Source: Adineta steineri (lineage: Eukaryota; Rotifera; Eurotatoria; Adinetida; Adinetidae). Taken from it: a stretch of DNA of 64,000 nt. Numbering within the stretch: the first letter of the stretch is position 1; every line of letters begins with the position of its first letter. The stretch is from contig CAJNOI010000086.1 in the NCBI GenBank assembly GCA_905250115.1, positions 237,082 through 301,081 of the forward strand. The letters run 5' to 3'. The translations under genes and the position numbers were made by a program. Under the pieces are notes generated by a model. That model worked only from the letters and a program-made list of their open reading frames with translations. It did not search any database and was not told the origin of the DNA. Positions 1 through 9,883 of this stretch are shown here, piece by piece.

Positions 1-684
1 AAAGAAAGAGATAAAGAGTATGCTAGAACATTTGCGTGGCAGGCATCACCTTTATATATTTTCTTTCTATATTCAATAGAACATCATTCGCATATAAGTC
101 ACTTTCTTTTAATGTGTTTTCTCTTATGTGTGCGACCTAATGTAAGTGTAAGTGTGTTCATTGTTTATTTTAAAAGTAAAAAGAGATTCTCAAGAACATA
201 ACATCTGACAATCTACATAGAAGATATATAATCATTTCCTAAGAAAGTTCCCGAACGCACAAGAAAAATTTTAAAAAAATACTGTGATTCAACTAGAATT
301 TTTTTCTTTACGCAGTCTCAGATATCCTTCAAAGAAAGTATAACAAGTGCTTCATTTATTGATGGGGAAGTACGATTTTTATGATGAAAATAACATGCGA
401 GAAAACGCAGGTTATGAAGGATATGTGTCTCTGTATCTAAAATAAGCTACTTTAACAAATTATTTTGGAACTAAAAGGGTTACATCATAGCATTCAAGCT
501 TTTATACTTTAAGAGAATTTCCAAGAATATTCTTATACGATTATATCTTAACAACTTCTATCAAATAAGATCATAGTTTAATCAAGATAGTTTTGTTTTT
601 AATTATATATTCTCAAAATGTTTATAATCATCTATCATTGTTCATATTATTCATAATATTATCTTGTTTTTTGTGTTATATCTA

Positions 685-740
685 GTAGTGTAAACCGTGC
701 AGATAAGCAACCGCCGCCAATTATCCTACCGGCTTACACC
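685..740. mobile_element. 56-bp fold-back insertion present in one duplicate arm
   Basis: This GC-rich block interrupts the left arm and is absent at the matching place in the right arm (near 35240). Its ends are imperfect inverted repeats (GTGTAAACCG near the start, CCGGCTTACAC at the end). It is flanked on both sides by TCTA (681-684 and 741-744), consistent with a 4-bp target duplication. It encodes nothing. A tiny non-autonomous insertion is the simplest reading. Confidence 0.5.
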
Positions 741-1395
741 TCTATTTATGTCATCAAAACAAACTCTTAAAAGTAAATGAAGTTTTTCTAAAGAATATTA
801 TGATAACAGGAATAAATGTTTATAACCTTGGGTTCATTTTCTAATGTATAAAAATTTGAATAGATAGTTTCTATAAAAAATATATTGCATCAAAATGCAC
901 TGACGGGCCATTTTATATATTAAAAAAATATATATTTTTAAATTAAAAAAAAATATGGCGGGGAATAGTTCTTTGACAAAAATGATTTTGATGTTCTTTA
1001 GTTAGATAAAACTAAATATTGTCCATAGTGTATAAAGAGAAATATTATTTGATATTTTACTTCAGATATTCTCTAATAGAATTTCTTTACAATACAATTC
1101 AGACTATGATTTAAGAATAATTCAGAGATATTGAATTGAATACTATTTTTATTAGAAAGAGAATCTTTTTATTCTTTTAATGAAACTAATCTGAAGCAAA
1201 AACAAAATTCTGCTTTTTTTATTAATTTCTTTTTTCCTTTGCAACATTAGATTACAACGACATATTTCTATAACATTCATCAGATATATATATATAATTA
1301 CTCTAACAAGAGAACAGCTAAAAGTAAATTTCTTTTTTTCAAACAACATATTTATTAATGAGAGTTTCTATTTTTTTTCTATAGATATTCTAACG

Positions 1396-2343
1396 ATGTC
1401 TTCACAATCTTCTTCAACAAATTATATTTTATTATTAAAATCAATAACTAAATATTTATATCAAATAGGTGCTCCAATTTTAATATGTATTGGTAGTATT
1501 AGTTGTATATTAAGTTTAATTGTATTCACAAAAAAATCTTTACAAAAAAATCCATGTTCACTTTATTTTATTTCATATAATATAGCCAATCTTATTTTAA
1601 TGTATTCATCTATATTAACAGTAACATTATCAGCTGGTTATGGTATTTCTCCTTCTGCATATAATTTAGCTTTTTGTCGTTATAATTTATATATGGCAAT
1701 TCTAATCGATATTCTTAGTTCATCTTATTTAGTTTTAGCTTCGATTGATCGAATGTTAGTGACTTCTGTGAATGTTAAAACAAGACAACGAAGTACTCGT
1801 CGTTTTGCATATTTCAGTATTATTAGTATAACAATATTTTGGATATTATTTCATAGTCATATATTATCTTCAGCAGTTATTACACAAGTTACACCAAATA
1901 ATTTTGTTTGTAATCTACCACCTGGAACAGATCTGATATTACATTCTTATTATTCACTTATAGTTAAAGCATTATTAATACCATTATTAATGATTATATT
2001 TGGATTATTAGCATTAAGAAATATTCGAAGAATACGTTCTATTAGAAGAACTACAAAAAAACAACTACAATCAGGTTATTCAAAAGATCGACAATTTTGC
2101 TTAATATTATTTATTGATATAGCTGCATATGTTATTTTTAGTTCCATGTTATCTGCAATTAATATGTATCAACAAATTACTCAATATTATATAAAGAGTT
2201 CATTTCAAACACAATTTGAACTTTTTCTAAAAACTACCGCTGTTTTTATCAATTATATTTCCATTTGTATTGGATGTTATACAAATATTATTATATCAAA
2301 AACTTTTCGTAAGAATATTAAAGATATCATTTTATGTAAATGA
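1396..2343 (+). CDS. Rhodopsin-like 7TM receptor (copy A of mirrored pair)
   Basis: A single-exon gene of 315 residues with seven hydrophobic segments (roughly residues 22-45, 58-82, 98-120, 138-160, 183-207, 234-256 and 274-297). After TM3 it has IDRM in place of the canonical DRY, and a basic third inner loop (RRIRSIRRTTKK). Cysteines before TM3 (FCRY) and in the second outer loop (FVCNLP) could form the usual class A disulfide. No clear NPxxY is seen in TM7. The start is the ATG shared with the mirror copy at 34653. The ligand is unknown; the family resembles the divergent peptide-type receptors expanded in bdelloids. A shadow ORF at 1152-1349 on the other strand is upstream flank, not a gene. 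Confidence 0.9.
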   Translation: MSSQSSSTNYILLLKSITKYLYQIGAPILICIGSISCILSLIVFTKKSLQKNPCSLYFISYNIANLILMYSSILTVTLSAGYGISPSAYNLAFCRYNLYMAILIDILSSSYLVLASIDRMLVTSVNVKTRQRSTRRFAYFSIISITIFWILFHSHILSSAVITQVTPNNFVCNLPPGTDLILHSYYSLIVKALLIPLLMIIFGLLALRNIRRIRSIRRTTKKQLQSGYSKDRQFCLILFIDIAAYVIFSSMLSAINMYQQITQYYIKSSFQTQFELFLKTTAVFINYISICIGCYTNIIISKTFRKNIKDIILCK

Positions 2344-3670
2344 ATATTCTCGTTTTTCTAATAATGTTGTTCAACAAAAAAATTTTTTGAAAACTATCCG
2401 ACTTATTATAACACTATTTGTAATCTTCTATCTATTTAAATAGCATGAAACTTTGTTTATCTGATTGTTTAATAATAAATTTATAATATCTATATTTATT
2501 ATTTAAGAAGGAATGAAGATATAAATATGAGAGTTGAGCTCGATGAAGTATCAAAAGAAATATCAGTTAGAGGTTTAATTTTTTCGACGATTTTCAATAT
2601 TTATATCAGACTGAATGAATTGTATACTTTTCGATCAAGTAATGTGTTATTCGTGTCTTATGTATTCAAATGAATCTTCTTAAATTAAAATATTTGAGTT
2701 GATGAGTAAATTTTCTTAAGTATATGTTGATCCTTATCGTAGTAATTTTGATAGTTAATAAGAATAATCATTTAATTTTTTCAACTGCTGAATAATGATA
2801 TTTATCGCTTTTTGCTCTATATAGGATTTATTTATCAATTTTTAGTATTGACTTTTATTTATTAGACGATCAGTTTTATTCCTATTAATAAAATAATTAA
2901 CCATCAATTTAGAGGAAAACATAGAGATGAGTATGTTTATGTGTCTGTAGGATGCATGTAGAAAATACATTTATTTCTATATTAGGACAGATTGAGATGC
3001 TTTTGGTGTTTTTACTTTGACTGATTATTTTCTAAATTGTTAACTTAAAGTTAAACTCAATATTTTTCGAATTCAATCATGTGCGTAATTGTAACTCAGA
3101 ATGCGTTTACAAGGCGATCGTAGGGGTGGGTGTGGGTGTAAGTACTGTATTCATCTAGTATCCACACTCACACCCACCCTTAAGATAATTTCAATAGTAA
3201 TAATAATCGTTATTTTTGTTGTAGCTGATTACTAATAACTTCTGTATAGTTTGATGTGTAATATAATCAATTATACTCTAACATTTATATTTTTAAAATG
3301 AAAACGTAAATAATATTTGATTATGTAATCACTATCTAATATTTTGTATTTATAATAATTCATACAAAGAAATGATCATACATCGAAATACATCTAGTAA
3401 TCAATTAGAATTTATTTTCATCATTTTTCTTTTATTATAAAAAAATTGTAACTTTATCATTAAAGTCTATCTATGTATATATATATATATATATATCTAC
3501 AAACATGTGCTTATTAATCAGAGAAAGAGAATAGTAATAAATTTTACATTATCTTTACCAACTTCATAGTATGAGACGTTATCTTATATAAACGAATACC
3601 TCGTCGAAGGTTAAGTATAAAACAAAGAGAATATGTATATATACTTCAATAGAACTAAAAAAAACTTAAG
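2344..3670. other. Intergenic: duplicate-arm flank, hairpin, AT-rich DNA
   Basis: The stretch 2344-3125 belongs to the inverted duplication. It is followed by the hairpin at 3122-3182 and unique AT-rich DNA with a short (TA)n run near 3474-3496. A TATA-like TATATAAAC at about 3585-3593 lies some 80 bp before the beta-helix gene start. No further coding sequence was recognised. Confidence 0.6.
3122..3182. repeat. TGTGGG-type fold-back hairpin
   Basis: The left arm GGGTGGGTGTGGGTGT faces a right arm CACTCACACCCACCCT across an AT-rich loop containing GTATTCATC. It sits exactly where homology to the mirror arm ends. Confidence 0.8.
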
Positions 3671-6181
3671 ATGAATCTTCGTCTTGTCGTATTAATAGGA
3701 ATCATTCTTACGTGTTTCTCGTATACGAATTGTACATTTAAATATTCAACTGAATTATATCATTCACTTTATAGTACAGTTGGTAATCCAAATATATCAT
3801 CTGAATATGATTGTGCACTTCGAGCATTTACTATTGAAATGGCTGCATATATTGCGCCTCCAGCTGTGAAAACGAATTGGACAACACTTGCTCAAAGTGC
3901 TTTTCAAATGAATCAATGTAATAATACTTTATATTCTACTTATCAATCACCTAATCATCATCATAAAGCATTTAATACAAACCAACAAACTTGTTATCAT
4001 AAAATATTTGTACATGATATAAAAGGTAATGATTTATTTGATGGAACATTCGAGCAACCAAAGAAAACTATACAAGCAGCATTATCTTTAACACGTATTC
4101 TACGTACTGGCTATGGTACTGAAAATATATTATGTATTATTATACGTGGTGGAACTTATTATCTTGGAACAAATGCTACTTCGACAAGTAGTCAAATAGG
4201 TGCTATTGCATTAACAAGTAATGATAGTAATCTTATTATAGAAAACTATCAAGACGAGCGTGTAGTATTGAGTGGTGGCACATTACTTCAATTACAATGG
4301 TCTCTACATACCAAAACAAGCCAAGGTAGAACAATTATGAAAGCTCAACTACCATCATCACTCAATCTCGACCAATTCAATGAATTGTATATTGATGGAA
4401 GAAGAGCCATCGTGGCTAAATATCCGAATGGTGATCCATCAACTCAAGGGCTATATGCTCAAGATCCAGGATTTTCTTATAATTCACAAAGTTGGATATC
4501 ACCAATTCATAATCCAAGTGTAGAAATTCATATACAAGAACCTTATCGAAATGGTACCGTATTTCCTAATTATCAACTTGGTGTTGGTGGTGGTGCTGCT
4601 GTTTTTAATCCACCCACGAACTTCTGGAGTACTGCTTCACCACCTCAGGGCAATAACTATGTTGTTCCTCGTGGTCTTGTCGTGAAAAGTGATGCATTGC
4701 CTCATATTCGTAATTGGAGTGAGCCAACTACTGGGCTTGTCCATGCGTTTCATTCTGGCTATTGGGGTAGTTGGATATTCGAGATAGCATCGGTTAACAC
4801 ATCACAAAACACGATCATGTTTGGTCGAGGAGGTTTTCAAGAAGCACGTGGTTCTGATTCTGGAGGTGCATTCTATATTTCTAATATTTTCGAAGAACTC
4901 GATTCACCAAATGAATGGTTTGTAGATAGACATACTCGTACTCTCTATTTCATGCCCAATGAAACAATGCCCGATGTGTTTGTGGCTAGTCAAATTCCAT
5001 GTCTCATCTCCGCAAGTGGAAGTAGCATGGAAAATTCTGTTCGAAATGTAATAATTCGTGGTCTGATAATGACAGAAACAAGTAGTACTTACATGAAAGA
5101 TTACATGGTACCAAGTGGTGGTGACTGGTCTGTTCATCGAGGTGGTACGATGTATCTGACAAACACAAAAAATATTACCATTACGCATAATTTATTCACA
5201 CAAGTGGGTAGTAATGGCATTGCTGTGATAGATTATAATGATGAAACTCAGATTACGCTGAATGAATTTGTTTGGTTAGGCGAATCAGGTATCGTTTTAG
5301 TTGGTAGTACGAATGGAATTGATGGTTTTAGTGTGATTAGTCAACCTGCAAATACTTTAATAGAATCGAATTTAATTCACGAGAGTGGTATCTATGTGAA
5401 ACAATCATCACCTGTACTGATCTCTGTAAGTCGAAGTGTATCAGTAATAAGAAATCTAATGTTTAATATACCACGAGCAGCAATCAATGTGAATGATGGA
5501 TTTTATGGGAATCATACAATTAGTTATAACGTTATCTTTAATACTGTACGCGAAACTAGTGATCATGGAACTATTAATACTTGGGATCGACAACCTTTTC
5601 TTAGTGATGCTGTTCAATCCGATGTTCCATCACTTTGGCAACATACAAGCTATATTCATCATAATGTTCTTTACAATAATTATAATTCTTTTTACCCTAT
5701 CGATCATGATGATGGTAGTTGTTTCTATGAAGATAGTTATAATTTTCAAGTATATGGTGGAAAGAAAAATTATTTAGGTCATTCAAAAATGGATCATCAT
5801 GAAATTTATGTATATCCTGATACAAAATCTAGTCAAGGAACAGGTGTTTGCATTGCAGATCAAGCCCCATCGCGAGGTTCCAGTGGTTGGAATGAAGTTT
5901 GGATTGAAAATACTTGTATACTCTACAATAGTTCTGTACCATATAATATTTGGAATTGCGATACAGCCAATCTTTTTGTACCTTCATTAGCATCGAATAA
6001 AATCTACATTCCATCCGGTACACAAGTCGCATTTACATGCAATGTCAATGGTACCAGTGCACAACTTAGTTTAGATCAATGGCAATCATATGGATTGGAC
6101 ATTGGTACTACTGTACAATCTGCACCAAATATTGAAACAATTATTCAATGGGGTCGAGAAATGTTACAAAATACAATATGA
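3671..6181 (+). CDS. Secreted right-handed parallel beta-helix protein
   Basis: An intronless gene of 836 residues. It starts with a signal peptide (basic MNLR then a hydrophobic core to about residue 22). At about residues 116-133 it carries GNDLFDGTFEQPKKTIQAAL, the conserved entry strand of beta-helix polysaccharide-active proteins. Repeated coils rich in N, I, V and G follow at about 450-650 (for example NVIIRGLIM, NITITHNLF, NTLIESNLI, NHTISYNVI). The motif HGTINTWDRQPF near residue 640 is typical of this large 'right handed beta helix' group. Many NxS/T sites fit secretion. It probably binds or cleaves a polysaccharide, but no catalytic residues can be assigned with certainty. The lack of introns and the bacterial or protist flavour suggest acquisition by transfer. 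Confidence 0.85.
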   Translation: MNLRLVVLIGIILTCFSYTNCTFKYSTELYHSLYSTVGNPNISSEYDCALRAFTIEMAAYIAPPAVKTNWTTLAQSAFQMNQCNNTLYSTYQSPNHHHKAFNTNQQTCYHKIFVHDIKGNDLFDGTFEQPKKTIQAALSLTRILRTGYGTENILCIIIRGGTYYLGTNATSTSSQIGAIALTSNDSNLIIENYQDERVVLSGGTLLQLQWSLHTKTSQGRTIMKAQLPSSLNLDQFNELYIDGRRAIVAKYPNGDPSTQGLYAQDPGFSYNSQSWISPIHNPSVEIHIQEPYRNGTVFPNYQLGVGGGAAVFNPPTNFWSTASPPQGNNYVVPRGLVVKSDALPHIRNWSEPTTGLVHAFHSGYWGSWIFEIASVNTSQNTIMFGRGGFQEARGSDSGGAFYISNIFEELDSPNEWFVDRHTRTLYFMPNETMPDVFVASQIPCLISASGSSMENSVRNVIIRGLIMTETSSTYMKDYMVPSGGDWSVHRGGTMYLTNTKNITITHNLFTQVGSNGIAVIDYNDETQITLNEFVWLGESGIVLVGSTNGIDGFSVISQPANTLIESNLIHESGIYVKQSSPVLISVSRSVSVIRNLMFNIPRAAINVNDGFYGNHTISYNVIFNTVRETSDHGTINTWDRQPFLSDAVQSDVPSLWQHTSYIHHNVLYNNYNSFYPIDHDDGSCFYEDSYNFQVYGGKKNYLGHSKMDHHEIYVYPDTKSSQGTGVCIADQAPSRGSSGWNEVWIENTCILYNSSVPYNIWNCDTANLFVPSLASNKIYIPSGTQVAFTCNVNGTSAQLSLDQWQSYGLDIGTTVQSAPNIETIIQWGREMLQNTI

Positions 6182-6351
6182 AACAACTTGTAACTTAAAA
6201 TAGACATGCTTTTTCTTGATTTCATATTTTCTATATACTGTTGTTTAATCTGCTTTTTTTCTATATTAATCTAGAGCCTTTTATAGAAAATCTATCTTAT
6301 CAGGAAATAATCAATTGCATAGAATTATCATAGCACGCCTCACTTTCAGGT

Positions 6352-6763
6352 AAGGGTGTGGGTGTGAGCCCAGGTCAACCAATCCAACGTTAGATTCGAT
6401 CATCCGACAGGATTCCTGGTTACGGATTTGCATTGGATTCCGTACGGAAAGTTTTCAGTCACTTGCTGCAAATTTGATGAGCAACGTTTTTAGCTATTTT
6501 CTATGATGGCCTTATGGTCACCTGTCGGATCCGTCTAGATCCGTTTGTTGGAAATTGTGAGATCCGATGTTGGATCCTATGAGATCCGACCACAACGGAA
6601 TCCGAAGTGATTCCATCACCAGGAATCCTATAGGGTTTTGTCGGGTCGTCGGATTCCGATAGAATCCGGCAGAGGATCCGATCGGATCCGAATACGGGAT
6701 TGGTGGACCTGGGAGTATAGATATTAAATTTGTCTCACACCCACACCCACACCCTCAAGATAT
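6352..6763. repeat. TGTGGG hairpin split by a nested element
   Basis: The left arm AGGGTGTGGGTGTGAG (6354-6368) and the right arm CTCACACCCACACCCACACCCTCAAG (about 6738-6763) are the two halves of one telomere-like fold-back. About 370 bp of unrelated sequence lies between them. The flank after the right arm (ATATTATTCAATAG...) resembles the flank after the hairpin at 39310, suggesting that the repeated unit extends beyond the hairpin. Confidence 0.7.
6369..6713. mobile_element. Palindromic GGATCCG-rich element with inverted ends
   Basis: The ends are CCCAGGTCAACCAATCC (6369-6385) and its near reverse complement GGATTGGTGGACCTGGG (6697-6713), 345 bp in all. The interior is packed with variants of GGATCCGA and GGATTCCG, many self-complementary, so the strand can fold in many registers. 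There is no open reading frame. In style it resembles the GGAATTCC-rich element at 32403-32914, which suggests one class of non-autonomous fold-back DNA. Confidence 0.6.
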
Positions 6764-7097
6764 TATTCAATAGAACGATAAAAGGGCCTCAATATGACAG
6801 ATGATACAACTAAAACTTAGCATCTCGCTACTTTTTAAAACATACAATATAGAGAAAACATTCATAATTAAGTTGAGTCGCGTATCATGTGAAATACAGG
6901 CATATTCAAAGCTGTTCATTATTGCTTCGACGGTAAGCTTATAGAATATTTCTGAACCTTAATAGAGTTCAACAGATTTTAACATTGATGTCAATCCATG
7001 GTAGATTCAAAGATTAATACATTCATTTCAGTCTGTACCTTCTATTTTTTTTGCCATTTACAGTGAGTTGTCGAGCACAGTGATCAAAGATGGTTTA

Positions 7098-7370
7098 ATG
7101 CCTAAGACGGCAATATTTCTACATGAAACAAGTTCATCCATTGCAAAACAAGCACAGCAAAAATGGTTGCATAACAAATATCCAGGGTATATTTTCAAAT
7201 CACAAGCAATGGTAACAGAAAATGGAAAATATTACGATCGGGTGACTATTCGGACAGCAGCAGATGGACAACAGCTGACTGTTTATTTTGATGTTACACA
7301 ATGCTTTCAATATCCTCTTTCGGATTTGATGTGCATGTTTAAAAAACAACAAGAATCTGATTCAAAATGA
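7098..7370 (+). CDS. Small conserved-looking protein, function unknown
   Basis: The open frame runs through 7068, but the first ATG is at 7098, giving 90 residues. It has no signal peptide or membrane segment. It is a mixed alpha/beta-looking sequence with a helix (SSIAKQAQQKWLHNKY), strands (YDRVTIRTAADGQQLTVYFDVT) and a short charged tail. The frame is open upstream to a polypyrimidine-CAG at 7063, so this may be the last exon of a longer gene. I do not recognise the family. Confidence 0.5.
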   Translation: MPKTAIFLHETSSSIAKQAQQKWLHNKYPGYIFKSQAMVTENGKYYDRVTIRTAADGQQLTVYFDVTQCFQYPLSDLMCMFKKQQESDSK

Positions 7371-7925
7371 CATAGAATATAAATTTTTTGTTTTTGTACA
7401 AATCTTCGTATTGTGACTATTAATCGTTCAACCGATATCAAATAATTCCTCGTAGTACATATTTTGATACTAAGAGATTAAATTCAAAACGTCTGATCGT
7501 TATCAAAGAGTTAACTATAAAAAAATAATGCTTGTAAACGACTGTATTTGATATCATACGATAAAACTTCGACGGCTTTATATTCAAATCTTAAGATAGT
7601 TAAAATATATTTATTAGAGTGTAATGAATGACACATGAATGACTCTTTTAGATGTTGTTTCGAAGAAGTTACTATGCGCATGAATGTTCCTATTAGCTTA
7701 CACATCCACCCCACCAGGCTAGTAAAAAATATTGTTACGCAATAACATCACTTACCATATTGCCGTCATGACGATAGAATGACTCATAATTTTAACATAC
7801 ACGTCATATATTTCATGATTTTGTCTGTTCTTACATCATTCTTTTCGAATTGGTATATATAGTCAGTCTTTTTGTATGACATCATCAGCAATCTCTCGAC
7901 TGATTTTCTAATCAATCGATTGAAT
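7371..7925. other. Intergenic AT-rich DNA
   Basis: No gene or RNA recognised. A TATATAT stretch near 7853-7860 lies about 70 bp upstream of the next start codon and may be a core promoter. Confidence 0.4.
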
Positions 7926-8978
7926 ATGTTGTCAGATAGCGACGATGACGATGATTGGCCTGGTTATACTTCAAGTCAAAATTATTGTGATATTGATTAT
8001 CAAATCGATTTATTTGAAATGCGTCAATCTATTAAACGGGATAAGTATTGGAAACAAAAACGAAACCAATCATTATATCCTATATCAACGAGAAAACTGC
8101 AATCACATGCCGTATTATTAAAAATCTGTTGTAAACGATACAAACAAAAACCTAAAATTGAACAAAAATCATTTGGCTATCAACATTTTTCATCAGTATC
8201 AAATAAATTCGAATGTGATGAAGAATTCTTAGTAAATACAACAAATACTGAATCTAAAAAACGATCAAAGTCATCCAAAAAATTAACCAACAAAGATCTG
8301 ACAACATTTTCTAATTTTCGTGCTCAATTCTATCAAAAACATCATCAAAATATCAAATCATCTCTCAATAATCGTTCCGATATCAAAATTGTTAATATTA
8401 GATTAGCACCAATTAATGAATCTATTCAAATCGAGTTTATGAAAAGATTAAATCAAAATAACGATTCTTCAGTACAATTAGTTTACCATGGAACACACTT
8501 TAAAAACATAGAAAGTATACTTCGTTTTGGCTTTTTAATACCAAATCAAGTACATCCAACAATTAAAAATGCGCCAATTATTCGATCAGTAACTGGTCAA
8601 GCATTTAGTCTAGGAATTTATTGTAGTCGAACTGCACATTATTCTCTATCGTATACTCGAGCTACAAATACGATTTTAGCTTGTGCTGCAATATCAAACT
8701 ATGATCAAGTGAAAAAAATTCAATATTTTACTAGATATATTTTAGTTGTGCCTCATGAATTGCAAATTATACCATTGTTTTTAATTGATTTCTCTTTGTT
8801 GAATGGACTAGATTGTGATTGTTCTTTGTATCCTTTATATACACAACTACAAACAGATAAAATCCAAAAAGAGAAACAACCGATGATTATCGCAAAACAA
8901 ATTTTACGAAAAGTATTGAATTGTATGAATAATCGTGTTCGAAAGAATCAACGATATCAAATACGACTATCTGATTAA
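7926..8978 (+). CDS. PARP-like ADP-ribosyltransferase fold protein
   Basis: The first in-frame ATG gives 350 residues. The N-terminus is acidic (SDSDDDDDW) and is followed by a Lys/Arg/Ser-rich, probably disordered segment to about residue 150. The C-terminal half looks like a PARP catalytic fold: YHGTH at about 196-200 supplies the NAD-binding His, GIYCSRTAHYSLSY (about 235-248) matches the tyrosine motif G.G.YF...A.YS..Y, and YILVVPHELQIIPLFLI resembles the final PARP strand. At the place where active polymerases have Glu, I align Arg or Thr instead. It is therefore probably a mono-ADP-ribosyltransferase or an inactive binder. Single exon. The target is unknown. Confidence 0.7.
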   Translation: MLSDSDDDDDWPGYTSSQNYCDIDYQIDLFEMRQSIKRDKYWKQKRNQSLYPISTRKLQSHAVLLKICCKRYKQKPKIEQKSFGYQHFSSVSNKFECDEEFLVNTTNTESKKRSKSSKKLTNKDLTTFSNFRAQFYQKHHQNIKSSLNNRSDIKIVNIRLAPINESIQIEFMKRLNQNNDSSVQLVYHGTHFKNIESILRFGFLIPNQVHPTIKNAPIIRSVTGQAFSLGIYCSRTAHYSLSYTRATNTILACAAISNYDQVKKIQYFTRYILVVPHELQIIPLFLIDFSLLNGLDCDCSLYPLYTQLQTDKIQKEKQPMIIAKQILRKVLNCMNNRVRKNQRYQIRLSD

Positions 8979-9883
8979 TATAGTTGGTGCTTTCTTTTTT
9001 TTGTTCTTAGTGTAAATAAACTAGTTTAGACTTAAACTAAATTTTAAGTCATTGAAATTATAATAATAATCTTTAAAGTTGTTAGCGAGCGAGTATTTTA
9101 TTCGCGCTTTCATCTGATGGAAGAAAAATACTCTTCTGAAATATACATACGTTTCTGATCATACAACCTCTCGTATACTCAACAAGTAACATTTTAACAC
9201 TTCCAATAGAAAGCTTACAAAAGTAGATTTCACAAGACAAAAAATTTATAATAAATTAACCTATCTGTTACATGTCACTTTCATATTTGAACCCGCCAAG
9301 AACTTTGATGACAAGCCCTTCTTCTTATTTTTGTCCTTGAAATGAATGTCATCACTTCTTCTCTTTCCTTCATCTGGTTCTAATCAATTTTAAAAAAAAT
9401 GTCCTTAGACTTTATTTTTCTTACTACATATAAAACAAGAAATATATGCAGCTAGTACGATCATGACGAAATCAGCTTGAGTATGATAAAGAGAGTCTCT
9501 TCATATTAGAAATAATTGTCAAGAATAAATATTTGTTTATCTATATTGTATTCTAATTTACGAATATTGAACGCATTGAATACTATTGGTTTTGCCGGTT
9601 TGTTATTATTTTACACTTAAAAATGGAAAACAGAGCTACAGAAATATCATGGTTGACATGTATTCTTCTGTTGTTAATTAAGAGAAAGGGAATAATCTAT
9701 AGGCAAAATAGATCATCCTAGCAAGATGAAGTGATAAGCTATGTTGTTGACAGGTCCTTTTACGCAGTCGATGTAATATTAATTATGAACTGAGAGGATA
9801 TATATAACGACGTATTTCTGAAAATTGATTACAAAAGAAATAAGTTTTACATATTCGGTGAGAAAGCCAAGAAGACAGCGACC
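8979..9883. other. Intergenic with likely core promoter of next gene
   Basis: AT-rich with no coding sequence recognised. TATATATAA at about 9798-9807 lies some 80 bp before the receptor start and is a plausible TATA box. Confidence 0.45.

Larger units (their letters stand above)
350..3125 (+). repeat. Left arm of inverted duplication (mate at 32926-35570)
   Basis: The sequence from about 540 to 3125 is matched in reverse complement by 32926-35400, including the 7TM gene, its 3' flank and about 850 bp of 5' flank. Weaker matches continue outward to about 350 and 35570. The match stops abruptly at 3125, where a TGTGGG-type hairpin begins. The encoded receptors differ at about 17 of 315 residues, so this is not a perfect palindrome. 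Several small indels separate the arms, including a 56-bp insert at 685-740 present only here. Confidence 0.9.
6182..7097. other. Intergenic region dominated by a nested repeat
   Basis: Apart from the composite fold-back at 6352-6763 this is AT-rich DNA with no recognised gene. A polypyrimidine tract ending in CAG at about 7046-7063 could be a splice acceptor in front of the small gene that follows, but I found no in-phase upstream exon. Confidence 0.5.

Noticed and set aside
1152-1349. 65-codon minus-strand ORF before receptor copy A
   Set aside because: AT-rich 5' flank; the mirror copy of this region does not keep the same frame.
4904-5990. Several 60-94-codon ORFs on both strands over the beta-helix gene
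   Set aside because: Out-of-frame shadows of the 836-residue gene.
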